Assembly: GCF_022763345.1 (NCBI RefSeq)
Contig: NZ_JALEGS010000075.1
Span: forward strand, 1-47,847
Source: Phaeodactylibacter sp.
GTDB taxonomy: Bacteria > Bacteroidota > Bacteroidia > Chitinophagales > Saprospiraceae
Reading direction: 5' to 3'
DNA: 47,847 nucleotides
Made by a program: the position numbers and the translations under genes. The notes below the pieces were generated by a model. It saw nothing but the letters and a program-made list of their open reading frames with translations, did no database searches and was not told the DNA's origin. This document shows positions 17,599 to 26,641 of the stretch, piece after piece. Position 1 is the first letter of the stretch; every line of letters begins with the position of its first letter.

Positions 17599-18594
17599 AT
17601 GAACTATTCTGCTCTGCCAAAAGTAGAGTTGCACCTACATCTGGACTGCTCAGTCAGCTATCCGGTGGCCCATCAGCTAAAGCCTGGGTTAACCAAGCAG
17701 GTCTTTGAGGAGGAGTTTATTGCCCCGCCCAAATGCAAAGACCTGGCTGATTTTCTAAAGCGGGCCATAAAGGGCTTCGAGCTGTTGCAGTCCCGTGAAG
17801 CACTGCGCATGGCTACGCTGGACTTGCTGGAATCCCTGGAGTCAGAAGAGGTCATTTATGCCGAGATCCGGTTCGCACCGCTATTGCATACGCAGCAGGG
17901 GCTGTCGCCTGAGGCAGTGGTGGAAACCGTACTTGAAGCCCTAAAAGAGGGGCAGCCGGGGAAAAGTATCCACACTGGCCTTATTCTCTGTACGCTTCGG
18001 CGATTTGGTGAGGCTCAGAGCATGGAGACTGCCCGTTTGGCTGCACGCTACCATGGTCAGGGCGTGGTGGGCTTTGATATTGCCGGGGACGAAGCCAATT
18101 ATGAACTGGCACCACATATCTCCGCTTTCCAGTACGTGTACGAAAAAGGCATTCCGGCTACGGCTCACGCCGGGGAGGCCCGGGGCCCGGAAAGTGTGCG
18201 CGAGTCTATGCAGCATCTTCACCTGAGCCGGATCGGGCATGGTGTCCGCATCACCGAAGACCTCAGGTTGATGGAGGAAGTCCGGTCCGCAGGGCTGCAC
18301 CTGGAAATTTGCCCCACGAGCAATATTCAAACCGATATTTACCCGGCTATGCCCGACCATGCAATCCACCAATTATTACAGGAGGGCTTCCCGCTCAGTA
18401 TCAATACCGATGGCCGCACGCTTGTTAACGTTTCACTCAGTGAGGAATACCGGCGGATCGGGCACGCCTTTCATTGGTCGCCCGATCAGTACCGGGCAAC
18501 CTTAGAAGCTGCCATTAATGCTGCATTTACAACGGAAACTATGAAATGCGGGCTGCGCAGGCAAATCCGTGAAGCATGGGGTGGCGGTTCATAA
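17599..18594 (+). CDS. add: Adenosine deaminase family protein
   Basis: Hydrolyses adenosine to inosine and ammonia in purine salvage. The 331-residue protein shows the metal-binding start KVELHLHLDCSVSY (H12, H14), the catalytic pair in TAHAGEARG (H190, E193), SRIGHGVRI, EICPTSN and INTDGRTL, which holds the catalytic aspartate. The DCS variant of the usual HLDG(S/A) motif also occurs in other adenosine deaminases. It could instead act on adenine or another aminated purine. It stands alone, divergent from the TerB/LETM1-like gene. Confidence 0.88.
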   Translation: MNYSALPKVELHLHLDCSVSYPVAHQLKPGLTKQVFEEEFIAPPKCKDLADFLKRAIKGFELLQSREALRMATLDLLESLESEEVIYAEIRFAPLLHTQQGLSPEAVVETVLEALKEGQPGKSIHTGLILCTLRRFGEAQSMETARLAARYHGQGVVGFDIAGDEANYELAPHISAFQYVYEKGIPATAHAGEARGPESVRESMQHLHLSRIGHGVRITEDLRLMEEVRSAGLHLEICPTSNIQTDIYPAMPDHAIHQLLQEGFPLSINTDGRTLVNVSLSEEYRRIGHAFHWSPDQYRATLEAAINAAFTTETMKCGLRRQIREAWGGGS

Positions 18595-18706
18595 TTGATC
18601 CGCTACGGTTCAGGGCCCGATATCTACGGCTGATCAGAAAGAGGTGGCGAAAAGAGGAGCAGGCGTGCACCTTTGTACCATCACTCACCAATAACCTTAT
18701 CTGATC

Positions 18707-21100
18707 ATGACTCGATTTTTCTTGCTTCCGATACTCTTACTAATTGCAGGGACCCTTTTGGCACAGCCGGTGCAAACCATTAAAGGGACCGTCACGGACC
18801 AACAATCTGAAATGCCTATCATTGGCGCAACAATTGAAGTGTTGAGCGTTGAGCCTTCCAAAGGTACCGCTACCGATTTTGACGGGCGCTTCGCCATTGA
18901 AGGCGTTCCGGTAGGGCGGCATCAGCTGCGCATTTCCTACCTGGGCTACGAAACCGTGACCATTCCCAACGTCCTGGTGACAGCGGGTAAGCAAACTGCC
19001 CTTAACCTCAGCCTGCAGGAATCCATCGTCCAAATGGATGAGGTGGTGGTTACTGCAAAGGTGGACAAAGGCAAAGCCCAAAACGAAATGGCGACCATTA
19101 GTGCCCGCTCTTTCAATCCCGAAGAAGTCACCCGATTTTCCGGTGGGCGCAACGACGTGGCCCGCCTTGCAGGCAGTTTTGCCGGGGTAGCTGTAGCTGA
19201 TGACAGCCGTAACGACATCGTCATCCGGGGGAACTCGCCTACGGGCGTGCTTTGGCGCCTCAACGGCATCCCCATTCCCAACCCGAACCACTTTTCTACT
19301 TTGGGTACTACCGGTGGGCCGGTCAGTGCACTAAACCCCAACCTGCTCAAGACCTCCGACTTCCTGACTTCAGCCTTCCCGGCCGAGTATGGTAATGCCC
19401 TTGGCGGCGTCTTTGATGTGGGCTTCCGCAATGGCAACCGCGATGAGCACGAGTACATGTTCCAGCTGGCGGCCTTCAGCGGGGTAGAAGCGATGGCAGA
19501 GGGGCCGTTGTCCAAAGCCAAGAACAGTTCTTACCTGGTGAGCTATCGCCACTCCTTTGTTGGGCTGGCGGACCAAGCTGGAATCCCGGTCGGTACTAAT
19601 GCCACGCCCAACTACCGCGACCTGAGCTTCAACCTGGATTTCGCCAATGGCAAAGCTGGAAAGTTCACCCTGTTTGGCATCGGCGCGACCAGCGATATTG
19701 ACTTCCTCGGCGATGAAATTGATGAAACAGACCTTTTCGCCAGCCCGAATGAAGATGCATATGCCGATTCTCAACTGGGCATCATCGGTTTGCGCCACAA
19801 CCTTATCGTTGGTGAGAATGCTTACATCCGCACTGTGGTATCCGCTTCCACCGCACGCACCGGTTTTGAACAGGACAACTTCCTTGATGACGGAGAACGC
19901 AAGCTACGGGTCACCGAAGTAAGCGACGTGACCAATACCCTGGCTGTATCTTCTTATCTGAATAAAAAGTTTAACGCCCGCTTTACCCTGCGCACAGGTA
20001 TTGTAGCAGAAAACTATCAGCTTGATACCCGGGTAGATGATCGGGATGACCGCCCGGACCTTGATGCGGATGGTGAGCCAGACTGGGTAGTGGTGCGGGA
20101 TTTTGAAGGCAGTATGACATTGATGCAGGCCTTTGCACAAGGGGTTTACCGCTTCAATGACAATCTCTCGCTGCAGGCGGGTGTGCATGCTCAATATCTC
20201 GACATCAATGAAACCTCGGCTCTAGAGCCCCGGGCCACCCTAAACTGGCAGGTGCACCCCAAGCACGCCTTTAGCCTGGGCTACGGCCTGCACCATCAAA
20301 TGCAGCCGCTGCCGGTCTTCTTCTTCACAGAAACAGACCCTGCCACCGGCGAGCTTGTGCGGTCTAACGAAAGCCTGGATTTCACCCGTAGCAACCACTT
20401 TGTACTGGGCTACGACTGGAGCATCGCCCCTAGCTGGCGGGCCAAGGTGGAAACGTACTATCAGGCCATCAGCGATGTGCCGGTACAGCCTTTTGCGAGC
20501 AGCTTTTCCATGCTCAACGCTGGTGCAGACTTTGTTTTCCCGGAGACCGGACGTCTCGTAAATGAAGGCACAGGTACCAACTATGGCCTGGAGCTTACGC
20601 TGGAAAAATTCTTCAGCAATGGTTACTACGGCTTGCTGACCGCTTCTTTCTTCGACTCGAAGTATGAGGGCAGTGACGAAATCGAACGCAATACCGCTTT
20701 CAACAACGGATATGTAGTCAACTTCCTGGCAGGCAAGGAGTTCAAAATAGGCAAGGATAAGCGCAACGCCCTAACCTTTGACATGCGCCTGAGCAATGCC
20801 GGTGGCCGTTACTACACGCCAGTTGACCTGGAAGCTTCAAGAGCTAGCGGTGTGGAGGTCCTGCAGGAAGAACTGGCATTCAGTGAGCGCTTTGACCCTT
20901 ACTTCCGCCTCGACCTGAAGTTTGGCTACCAGCTTAACAGTAAGAATAAGCGGTTGTCCCAGCAGTTCTTTATCGACTTTCAGAACATCACCAACAATGA
21001 AAATATCTTTGATTTGCGCTACAATCCTGAGACCAACAACGTTGACCGGGTACTGCAATCCGGGTTTTTCCCAGACGTTATGTACCGCTTGCAGTTTTAA
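18707..21100 (+). CDS. TonB-dependent receptor with CarboxypepD_reg-like N-terminal domain
   Basis: A 797-residue outer-membrane receptor. A signal peptide (MTRFFLLPILLLIAGTLLAQ) is followed by a beta-sandwich domain of the CarboxypepD_reg-like type (IKGTVTDQQSEMPIIGATI, YLGYETVTI). A short TonB box-like segment MDEVVVTA and a plug domain (RLAGSFAGVAV, IVIRGNSPTGVLWRLNGIPIPNPNHF) come next, then the barrel (FSLGYGLHHQMQPLPVF, YRLQF at the end). The head domain is typical of Bacteroidota receptors. There is no SusD neighbour, so it is not a classic polysaccharide SusCD pair; the substrate is unknown. Confidence 0.93.
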   Translation: MTRFFLLPILLLIAGTLLAQPVQTIKGTVTDQQSEMPIIGATIEVLSVEPSKGTATDFDGRFAIEGVPVGRHQLRISYLGYETVTIPNVLVTAGKQTALNLSLQESIVQMDEVVVTAKVDKGKAQNEMATISARSFNPEEVTRFSGGRNDVARLAGSFAGVAVADDSRNDIVIRGNSPTGVLWRLNGIPIPNPNHFSTLGTTGGPVSALNPNLLKTSDFLTSAFPAEYGNALGGVFDVGFRNGNRDEHEYMFQLAAFSGVEAMAEGPLSKAKNSSYLVSYRHSFVGLADQAGIPVGTNATPNYRDLSFNLDFANGKAGKFTLFGIGATSDIDFLGDEIDETDLFASPNEDAYADSQLGIIGLRHNLIVGENAYIRTVVSASTARTGFEQDNFLDDGERKLRVTEVSDVTNTLAVSSYLNKKFNARFTLRTGIVAENYQLDTRVDDRDDRPDLDADGEPDWVVVRDFEGSMTLMQAFAQGVYRFNDNLSLQAGVHAQYLDINETSALEPRATLNWQVHPKHAFSLGYGLHHQMQPLPVFFFTETDPATGELVRSNESLDFTRSNHFVLGYDWSIAPSWRAKVETYYQAISDVPVQPFASSFSMLNAGADFVFPETGRLVNEGTGTNYGLELTLEKFFSNGYYGLLTASFFDSKYEGSDEIERNTAFNNGYVVNFLAGKEFKIGKDKRNALTFDMRLSNAGGRYYTPVDLEASRASGVEVLQEELAFSERFDPYFRLDLKFGYQLNSKNKRLSQQFFIDFQNITNNENIFDLRYNPETNNVDRVLQSGFFPDVMYRLQF

Positions 21101-21142
21101 AACTGGTAACTTTAGCAACTCTTGATTATCTTAGGAGTGGGC

Positions 21143-21255
21143 AAAAATAACGGTTCCAATTTTTTAAACGCTTTTGCCTTGAAAAGTCCTAAAATCTGCC
21201 CCAGGGTTGGTTTTGGGACTTTTCAAGGCAAAACCAAATTAGAACCGTTGTTTTT
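21143..21255. repeat. 113-bp near-perfect palindrome
   Basis: The inner arms 21172-21194 and 21211-21233 pair over 23 bases with one G-T pair around a 16-base loop. The outer arms 21143-21162 and 21236-21255 pair over 20 bases with one mismatch and one G-T pair; nine and two unpaired bases separate the arms. It lies between a TonB receptor and a kinase gene. It could be a small palindromic mobile element or a strong bidirectional terminator. Confidence 0.75.
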
Positions 21256-21317
21256 AGGCAAGCCCTTACCCACCGAAGTTGGGTTATTTCCAGCTCCGGT
21301 ATTTTAATATCTAAGCC

Positions 21318-22361
21318 ATGAAGCACCAAATGACAGTTAAGCAAGCCATAGGAATAGACGATCGGCTTTTGATGTGGATTGGGATTCCGGTGCTTAGTTT
21401 TTTTATTCCATTGCTGCTGTTTAATGGCACATTAGAGAATGGCCTGCTTCGGTATTTGCCAAAGTGGGGCATTTCGTTTATGTACACAGTAGCTTATTGG
21501 GTGGTTAGCCGTCAGATTTTCATTTACTTCCGCAGGCGCTACACTGGTGCTAATCAGACTACCATACGGCTCATCTATACCGGTATTGCCCTGCTTGTAG
21601 GATTTACATTAGTTAATGTAGTGCTTTGGAAGATTTGCCAACCTATCCTGGCCATGGTACCCGAGCAAAACGCGAAGGACACAGATATGATCGCTGGTTC
21701 TTTGCTCATTGTTGCGCTGGTCGGTACGATTTATGAGTCTATTTATCTCTACCAAAACTGGAGGCGCACTTTGCTGGAGACCGAGCAGCTGCGCCGGGAG
21801 CAAGTCGAATCCCAACTGGAGGGCCTGAAGAATCAGGTGAACCCGCACTTCCTCTTCAACAGTCTCAATACCCTGACTTACCTTATTCCGGAGGACCATG
21901 AAAAGGCCGTACAGTTTGTGCAGAAGCTTTCAAGGGTGTACCGTTACATTTTGGAAATGAAAGACAAAAAGCTGGTCACCCTCGCGGAAGAGCTGAAATT
22001 TTTACACGCTTATGTATTTTTGGTCAAGGAGCGATTTGGCGAAAACCTGCAGGTGGAACTGGACGTGCCGGAGTCCGCCAAATCCATGCAGGTGGTGCCC
22101 CTGTCGCTGCAAATCTTGTTTGAAAATGCGATCAAGCACAACGTTATTGCTCAGGGGAAGCCCTTAAATGTGGCGGTTAGAGTTGAAGGCGGCAACCTGG
22201 TGGTGGTCAATAAGCTTCAGCCCAAGGCACAGGTGATGCCTGGTACCGGTACCGGTCTGGCCAACGTGAAAAACCGCTACCGGTACTTCACAAATGACCC
22301 GGTGTCGATCTCGGCCGATGACGGGGTTTTTGAAGTCCGACTGCCAATGCTTCAGGTCTGA
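21318..22361 (+). CDS. LytS/YehU-type sensor histidine kinase
   Basis: A 347-residue membrane kinase of the His_kinase (PF06580) family. Four hydrophobic segments occupy about residues 15-150, followed by a coiled coil (LLETEQLRREQVESQLEGLK). The phospho-acceptor motif is NQVNPHFLFNSLNTL (H177). An ATP-binding domain follows with LQILFENAIKHNV (N box) and a glycine-rich GTGTGLANVKNRY. Such kinases normally pair with a LytTR response regulator, but none is adjacent; the next gene is ferritin. The start is the ATG at 21318, after the large palindrome. Confidence 0.9.
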   Translation: MKHQMTVKQAIGIDDRLLMWIGIPVLSFFIPLLLFNGTLENGLLRYLPKWGISFMYTVAYWVVSRQIFIYFRRRYTGANQTTIRLIYTGIALLVGFTLVNVVLWKICQPILAMVPEQNAKDTDMIAGSLLIVALVGTIYESIYLYQNWRRTLLETEQLRREQVESQLEGLKNQVNPHFLFNSLNTLTYLIPEDHEKAVQFVQKLSRVYRYILEMKDKKLVTLAEELKFLHAYVFLVKERFGENLQVELDVPESAKSMQVVPLSLQILFENAIKHNVIAQGKPLNVAVRVEGGNLVVVNKLQPKAQVMPGTGTGLANVKNRYRYFTNDPVSISADDGVFEVRLPMLQV

Positions 22362-22432
22362 TGGTTTTTCCGTAATTTCGTGGTTTCTGGAAAAAAAGCG
22401 GAGCAGAGCGCTCCCGGAAAATACCTGAAGTT

Positions 22433-22954
22433 ATGATTTCAAAAAACATGGAAAATGCCCTCAACGAACAGATCGTCCTGGAGGGCTACGCTTCTCAGTT
22501 GTACTTGTCTATGGCATCGTGGTGTGATGCACAGGGGCTGGAAGGTTGCGCACAGTTTATGCACCGTCAGTCTGAGGAAGAGCGCATGCACATGCTGAAA
22601 ATCTTTCACTACCTCAGTGAAGTGGACGCTTTCGCGAAAACACCGGGCATCGATCAGCCGCCTCACGAGTTTGAGTCTATACGTGTGCTGTTTGAGCAGG
22701 TGTACACACATGAGCAAAAGGTAACCGCTTCTATTCATAAACTGCTCAAGATTGGTTATGACGAAAACGACCACACCACGCTCAACTTCCTGCAGTGGTA
22801 CGTGGAAGAGCAGCGCGAGGAAGAAGCCCTGATGCGCACCATTTTGGACCGCATCAAGCTTATCGGTGATGGGCCGCAAAGCCTCTACTACATCGACAAA
22901 GAGGTGCAGCAGGTCAATGCACAAGCGGAAGCTGCCGAAGCCGCTGAGGAATAA
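22433..22954 (+). CDS. ftnA: Non-heme ferritin
   Basis: Iron-storage protein that oxidises Fe(II) at a di-iron centre and stores it as a mineral inside a 24-subunit cage. The 173-residue chain has the four-helix ferritin pattern and ferroxidase residues: glutamate in IVLEGYASQLYLSM, E and H in EEERMHMLKIF, and glutamates in YVEEQREEEALM. ISKNMENALNEQI is a typical ferritin N-terminus. A second ATG lies five codons inside. It precedes a DUF2007 gene by 19 bases and may be co-transcribed with it. Confidence 0.93.
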   Translation: MISKNMENALNEQIVLEGYASQLYLSMASWCDAQGLEGCAQFMHRQSEEERMHMLKIFHYLSEVDAFAKTPGIDQPPHEFESIRVLFEQVYTHEQKVTASIHKLLKIGYDENDHTTLNFLQWYVEEQREEEALMRTILDRIKLIGDGPQSLYYIDKEVQQVNAQAEAAEAAEE

Positions 22955-22973
22955 TTCAAAACCGGTTTCCCGC

Positions 22974-23429
22974 ATGGAAGAGCGAATTCTGGACTACTTT
23001 GGTCATTTTGATGAGGATAGCCGTATCGTTGCGGCGAAGCACTTTTTCAGAGTATCAGAAGCCCATCTCTATGCGGCCCGACTGCGGGAAGCCGGTATTC
23101 CCCACTATATTTCCAATGCCAACATCATGACCGCCCTTCCCCTGGGAGGTGGAGGTGAAATCGGTCTGCATGTCCGCGCTAAGGACCTGGAAGAAGCCAC
23201 ACGCATCATTGCCCGCCTGGATTTCCAAAAACAACAATCTGCGGACCCCGATTTCCGTGATGCCGACCTGGACGACATTGAATATCAACGCCAACTTAGC
23301 GAAACTTCTAAAGCGGACCGATTACATCCCTACTGGTACTGGGCCCTTGTCCTGATTGCCCTGCTTGTGGTATTGAGAGCCTATCTGCGTGCATCTGGGG
23401 CGGTGAACCGGTGGTGGGATTTCTTTTGA
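22974..23429 (+). CDS. DUF2007 domain membrane protein
   Basis: A 151-residue protein from the ATG at 22974. Residues about 20-85 are a DUF2007 (putative signal-transducing) domain: HFFRVSEAHLYAARLREAGIP, then HISNAN-like YISNANIM and EIGLHVRAKDLEEATRII. A single hydrophobic helix near the C-terminus (YWYWALVLIALLVVLRAYL) anchors it. The role of this family is not established. The frame is open further upstream into ferritin, but an overlapping start is unlikely. Confidence 0.8.
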   Translation: MEERILDYFGHFDEDSRIVAAKHFFRVSEAHLYAARLREAGIPHYISNANIMTALPLGGGGEIGLHVRAKDLEEATRIIARLDFQKQQSADPDFRDADLDDIEYQRQLSETSKADRLHPYWYWALVLIALLVVLRAYLRASGAVNRWWDFF

Positions 23430-23484
23430 AATTGGGTACATTGTTTTATTTGCATTATATTGAAGAAATTTAATCTCAGATTCA

Positions 23485-23877
23485 ATGGAAGATCAGGAGA
23501 AGGGAAAACAGCGTACCCGTATTACGGACAGTAAAAATGTAGTCAGCGGCTCGAATATTGAAGGGCAGAATATTCACATTGGGGATATCATCCACCAACA
23601 TTCCTCTTCTACGCCTCTTGGTGGTCAGGAAGATGCCGAAGCGATCAGGCAGCTAATTGGCAAAGGCAAACTCAAACAAGCCATGGAGGCTTTGGCGGTT
23701 TTTGCCAAGGACAAGGGAGATAGTGATGTAACTGATCAGGTAGATCTGCTCAAAAGCCAATGGGCGGCTTTCAGTAAAGAAAATAGAATGGGGCTGCTCT
23801 CGTATGGGGATTCTACGTTGCAGCGCAACAAAATCACTCATAGCATGCTCGAATTATTACGCGAGTTTGATGAGTAA
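23485..23877 (+). CDS. Adaptor-like protein: (H)IGD motif plus EAD11-like helical domain
   Basis: A 130-residue protein. Residues 13-37 hold a Gly/Asn-rich motif (DSKNVVSGSNIEGQNIHIGD) that recurs in the nucleosidase at 27444 and, more weakly, in the membrane protein at 28698. Residues about 50-130 (IRQLIGKGKLKQAMEALAVF, LLKSQWAAFSKENRMGLLSY, NKITHSMLELLREF) match my recollection of effector-associated domain 11, a small helical domain used for homotypic contacts in NTPase-based conflict systems. The last eight bases overlap the start of the next gene, so the two products are made together. No catalytic residues are seen. The EAD11 call is by pattern, not by search. Confidence 0.6.
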   Translation: MEDQEKGKQRTRITDSKNVVSGSNIEGQNIHIGDIIHQHSSSTPLGGQEDAEAIRQLIGKGKLKQAMEALAVFAKDKGDSDVTDQVDLLKSQWAAFSKENRMGLLSYGDSTLQRNKITHSMLELLREFDE

Positions 23878-24778
23878 AAACTTAACAGAGCAGGATAGAA
23901 GAGTGGTAAAAGCTGGGGTGGAGCTATTACAGGCGCATTGTGCCTATACTCAGGCTTCTGTGCACAGGAAATTAACTCACCTCGGGTGTAAAGTAGCAAT
24001 CGCTTCTTTGAACAACATTATCAACGATAAACCGATAGGCGCCCCTCTTGCCCGAAAAGTCCGTTTGTCCATGGAGAAACTGGTCTGGCATGAACTTGGA
24101 CGGCAATGGAATACCAGCAAGCAACAATTCCTTTCTGATGAACGACCTTTAGGTTGGCAGCCTGATGTAGTATCTGAAGCACAGCAGGCCGAAGCATCCG
24201 GTTCTTCTTGTTCTATTATCCGGCCAGAAGGGCGTTTGTCGATAAACGATAAGGTTGGGATCATTAATGAGGCACAACATGAGGTGATTGAGTTTGGGTT
24301 AAGGCTGCGCACCTTTTCAAATTATTTTCTGACCAGAAGTGCGTATGAATTCAAAAACCATATTGTCGCTCAGCTCAACACAGGTGTCCATTTTAAGCTG
24401 TATTTGCTGGATCCTGATTGCAATGAAGCTCGGTTGTATTTCAATGACCGTGCCCGAGTATTGCCCGAAGAGCGTGAGGGGCAGGAACAAGCTCGTGCAT
24501 CAGTTGAGCGGCTGTCTCAAATCAAAGAAGAGTTAGTGGCGGCAAACAGCCCGGGAGACTTTCAGGTCTTCTTTTACCGGCACATCCCCGTTGCGCACTT
24601 CTTAATTATTGATGGCGAAAGCTTGTCCGGGCAAATGGTATATGCTCCTTATCTATACGGCATCCGACGGGCGGACTGCCCGGTTTCAGTGATTAGCAAG
24701 CAAACACACCGTCAGCTTTTTCGAACGCATTACCAGTCTTTTCTCGCGCTCTCGAAGGATGCAACTCCTATTTTCTAA
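23870..24778 (+). CDS. HTH protein with PLD-like (DUF5919-type) C-terminal domain
   Basis: A 302-residue protein from the ATG at 23870, overlapping the previous stop. Residues about 1-80 contain a helix-turn-helix-like segment (YTQASVHRKLTHLGCKVAIASLNNII). The C-terminal half (IEFGLRLRTFSNYFL, FKLYLLDPDCNEARLYFND, RHIPVAHFLIIDGESLSGQM, YAPYLYGIRRADCPVSVISK) resembles the phospholipase D fold of DUF5919-type regulators. The canonical HxK catalytic pair is not present (HFLIID where PLD enzymes have HxKxxxxD). It may therefore be a ligand- or lipid-sensing domain rather than an active nuclease. Coupling with the EAD11-like protein suggests a shared pathway. Confidence 0.55.
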   Translation: MSKNLTEQDRRVVKAGVELLQAHCAYTQASVHRKLTHLGCKVAIASLNNIINDKPIGAPLARKVRLSMEKLVWHELGRQWNTSKQQFLSDERPLGWQPDVVSEAQQAEASGSSCSIIRPEGRLSINDKVGIINEAQHEVIEFGLRLRTFSNYFLTRSAYEFKNHIVAQLNTGVHFKLYLLDPDCNEARLYFNDRARVLPEEREGQEQARASVERLSQIKEELVAANSPGDFQVFFYRHIPVAHFLIIDGESLSGQMVYAPYLYGIRRADCPVSVISKQTHRQLFRTHYQSFLALSKDATPIF

Positions 24779-25192
24779 AGGTTTTAAACATGACAATGAG
24801 GCGGATGTCTGTGCCTGAATTTATATGAATTCATATGGAATAGTGTGAATGTCATTCCTGTTCATATTTGATGTTTAGTGCTCCCATCTTTGTGGTAAAT
24901 ACCATAGAAGCTTACTGGCTTTCCTGGTTTTCGCTTCCTTCCCGAAGCTAACCAATGGCAGCCGTTTCGTGCCACTTTAGGCAGAGCCCGTGGTATCCTA
25001 AACCACATTTTCTTATCTAAACATCTTGATTATGGATCTTATCCTGATGATGGAGATCCTGGAGATCATTATTGAGGAAATTGTATTGCCTTAATGTTTG
25101 GTTTTCAGTGATCCGCCGATTGCGGCCTTCAGTGCAGGACAGTTGCTTATTCCATGGAAGAAGCGCTTCGTAAACAACTTTCTGTGCTGGAG
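24779..25192. other. Intergenic region with a 14-base palindrome
   Basis: No convincing gene of normal size. ATATGAATTCATAT at 24823-24836 is a perfect palindrome. GGAAT at 24837-24841 and ATTCC at 24854-24858 form another inverted repeat beside it. The flanking genes converge on this region, so an operator is unexpected here; a small gene on the plus strand is possible. Confidence 0.4.
25032..25094 (+). CDS. Possible 20-residue hydrophobic/acidic peptide
   Basis: An ATG-to-TAA frame encodes MDLILMMEILEIIIEEIVLP, an amphipathic helix of only Leu/Ile/Met and acidic residues. It sits in an otherwise gene-free stretch between convergent genes. It could be a small membrane-active or toxin-like peptide, or chance. 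There is no homology evidence. Confidence 0.15.
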   Translation: MDLILMMEILEIIIEEIVLP

Positions 25193-26641
25193 TTAGTAAA
25201 TTTTTTGTTTGATCCAGGATTGGCACATGATGGGCTCGCCGTCTAGTTTTTCAAAGACGGCTTTGGCATTTTTATTGTTGGTAATTGCTTTGATAACCTT
25301 CAGGAGGTTTAGGAAAGCAACTTTTGCGGATTCCCCGATATCTTGGTGTGAGGAAAGGAAATCCTGAAAATTTTTGCAGTGGTCCATAATGATATCGTAG
25401 CCGGCATCTTGCTCAACAAATGCCAGTAACTGAAAGGTCCGGGCACGGGCTTCAAGCCTGGAAGGCACCGCTTTTCTTAGTGCCAGGAGTTGATGCACCC
25501 GGTCATATTGACCTTTGTGAAAGGCGATCATAGATTTAGCAATAGCAATGGCAACCTCCTGTTCTGTATCAGGCAGCTTGTTGCCGTTCTGGCTTAGGTA
25601 TGCTTCTGCCCAGTCTGTCTCTTTTTCTACACAGGCTGTTGCAATGGTGTTCATGAAGCGGTTGCTGGTCAGTAAGTTGTGGTGGTGAAGCATTTCATTA
25701 AGGGCAGCGTTGTTGTACCAATCTTCGAAAATGGCGGTGTTCACGGACGCATCCTGATTTCTGCCCTGACGGCTCATAGCGTTGACGCAATAGCCGTGCA
25801 AGATCATCTGAAGGTCCGGGCTGAATTTTTGGCCATGTTCGATATAGAAAGCCAGCAGCGTATCGAGTTTGGCACCGTCAGTGTAGGCGTCATTCAGCCC
25901 TTTGGCCAGGTTAAGCCCTCTGCGCAAGAGGTCAAGCGGTCTGTTTTCAGCTGCTGTTTGGTCATCCACAGTGAGCTTCGCATGGTTGTCCACAGGGAGT
26001 GGGTCATCCAAGACATTTTCACGGTTTTTAAGCTCCGCCTGATAAAGGGTATGAGCGGCCTCATAGAAATCATCGAGCAACTTGGTTAGCACAATCAGCC
26101 TTTCCTGGCCGGTCTGAGTTTCCTTCTTTTTGGTATCATTGGTGGAGAAATAGAGCAGGTGGTTCAGGTATAGCTGATCAAATAAAGACCAAATGCTTAG
26201 GTATTCGGGCTGCTGAACCAACTGCCGGACTTGTTCTGATTTGCGCTCAAACAGATGATGGGCACCCTTTTCCTGGAAAATTTCAAGCATTAACAAGTCC
26301 CGTCGCTTTTGCCGGTTGGTTTTTTCCATGCCAGCTGCCGATTTAGGATTGAGTTTTTCCAGGATGAGAAAATCCTCCAATAGGCTATACAGGCGGCTAG
26401 TGGCTTCAGTGATGCTTTTGGGTAACACAGACTTAGACCGTTGTTCCCGCAGGGCTTTCGCAACTTCGGCTTCACTGAGGTACTCATCAGTTAGCTCATC
26501 AGGGTAGTGCTTTTTGAGCAGGGCAAGCAGGTCGGCCATCAAAGAGTTTTTACCAATTCCCCCTGCTGCATATTTGAAGAAGGCTTTTACCTCCTGTTCA
26601 GGCATTACCCGAAGTAGCTGTACGATTTTGGTGTTGAGCAT
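25193..26641 (-). CDS. Large helical protein of unknown function
   Basis: A 482-residue, strongly helical, highly charged protein without signal peptide or membrane segment. The N-terminus (MLNTKIVQLLRVMPEQEVKAFFKYA, then LLALLKKHYPDE) resembles a family of uncharacterised Saprospiria proteins that open with a similar helix and a repeat-like, TPR-style helical body. No enzyme motif is visible. It is the only minus-strand gene inside the accessory island. It may be an insertion into the island, or evidence that the island is a patchwork. Confidence 0.6.
   Translation of the reverse strand: MLNTKIVQLLRVMPEQEVKAFFKYAAGGIGKNSLMADLLALLKKHYPDELTDEYLSEAEVAKALREQRSKSVLPKSITEATSRLYSLLEDFLILEKLNPKSAAGMEKTNRQKRRDLLMLEIFQEKGAHHLFERKSEQVRQLVQQPEYLSIWSLFDQLYLNHLLYFSTNDTKKKETQTGQERLIVLTKLLDDFYEAAHTLYQAELKNRENVLDDPLPVDNHAKLTVDDQTAAENRPLDLLRRGLNLAKGLNDAYTDGAKLDTLLAFYIEHGQKFSPDLQMILHGYCVNAMSRQGRNQDASVNTAIFEDWYNNAALNEMLHHHNLLTSNRFMNTIATACVEKETDWAEAYLSQNGNKLPDTEQEVAIAIAKSMIAFHKGQYDRVHQLLALRKAVPSRLEARARTFQLLAFVEQDAGYDIIMDHCKNFQDFLSSHQDIGESAKVAFLNLLKVIKAITNNKNAKAVFEKLDGEPIMCQSWIKQKIY

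Noticed and set aside
25017..25226. 69-codon minus-strand frame at the end of the large helical protein gene
   Set aside because: It overlaps that gene in another frame and has biased low-complexity composition.
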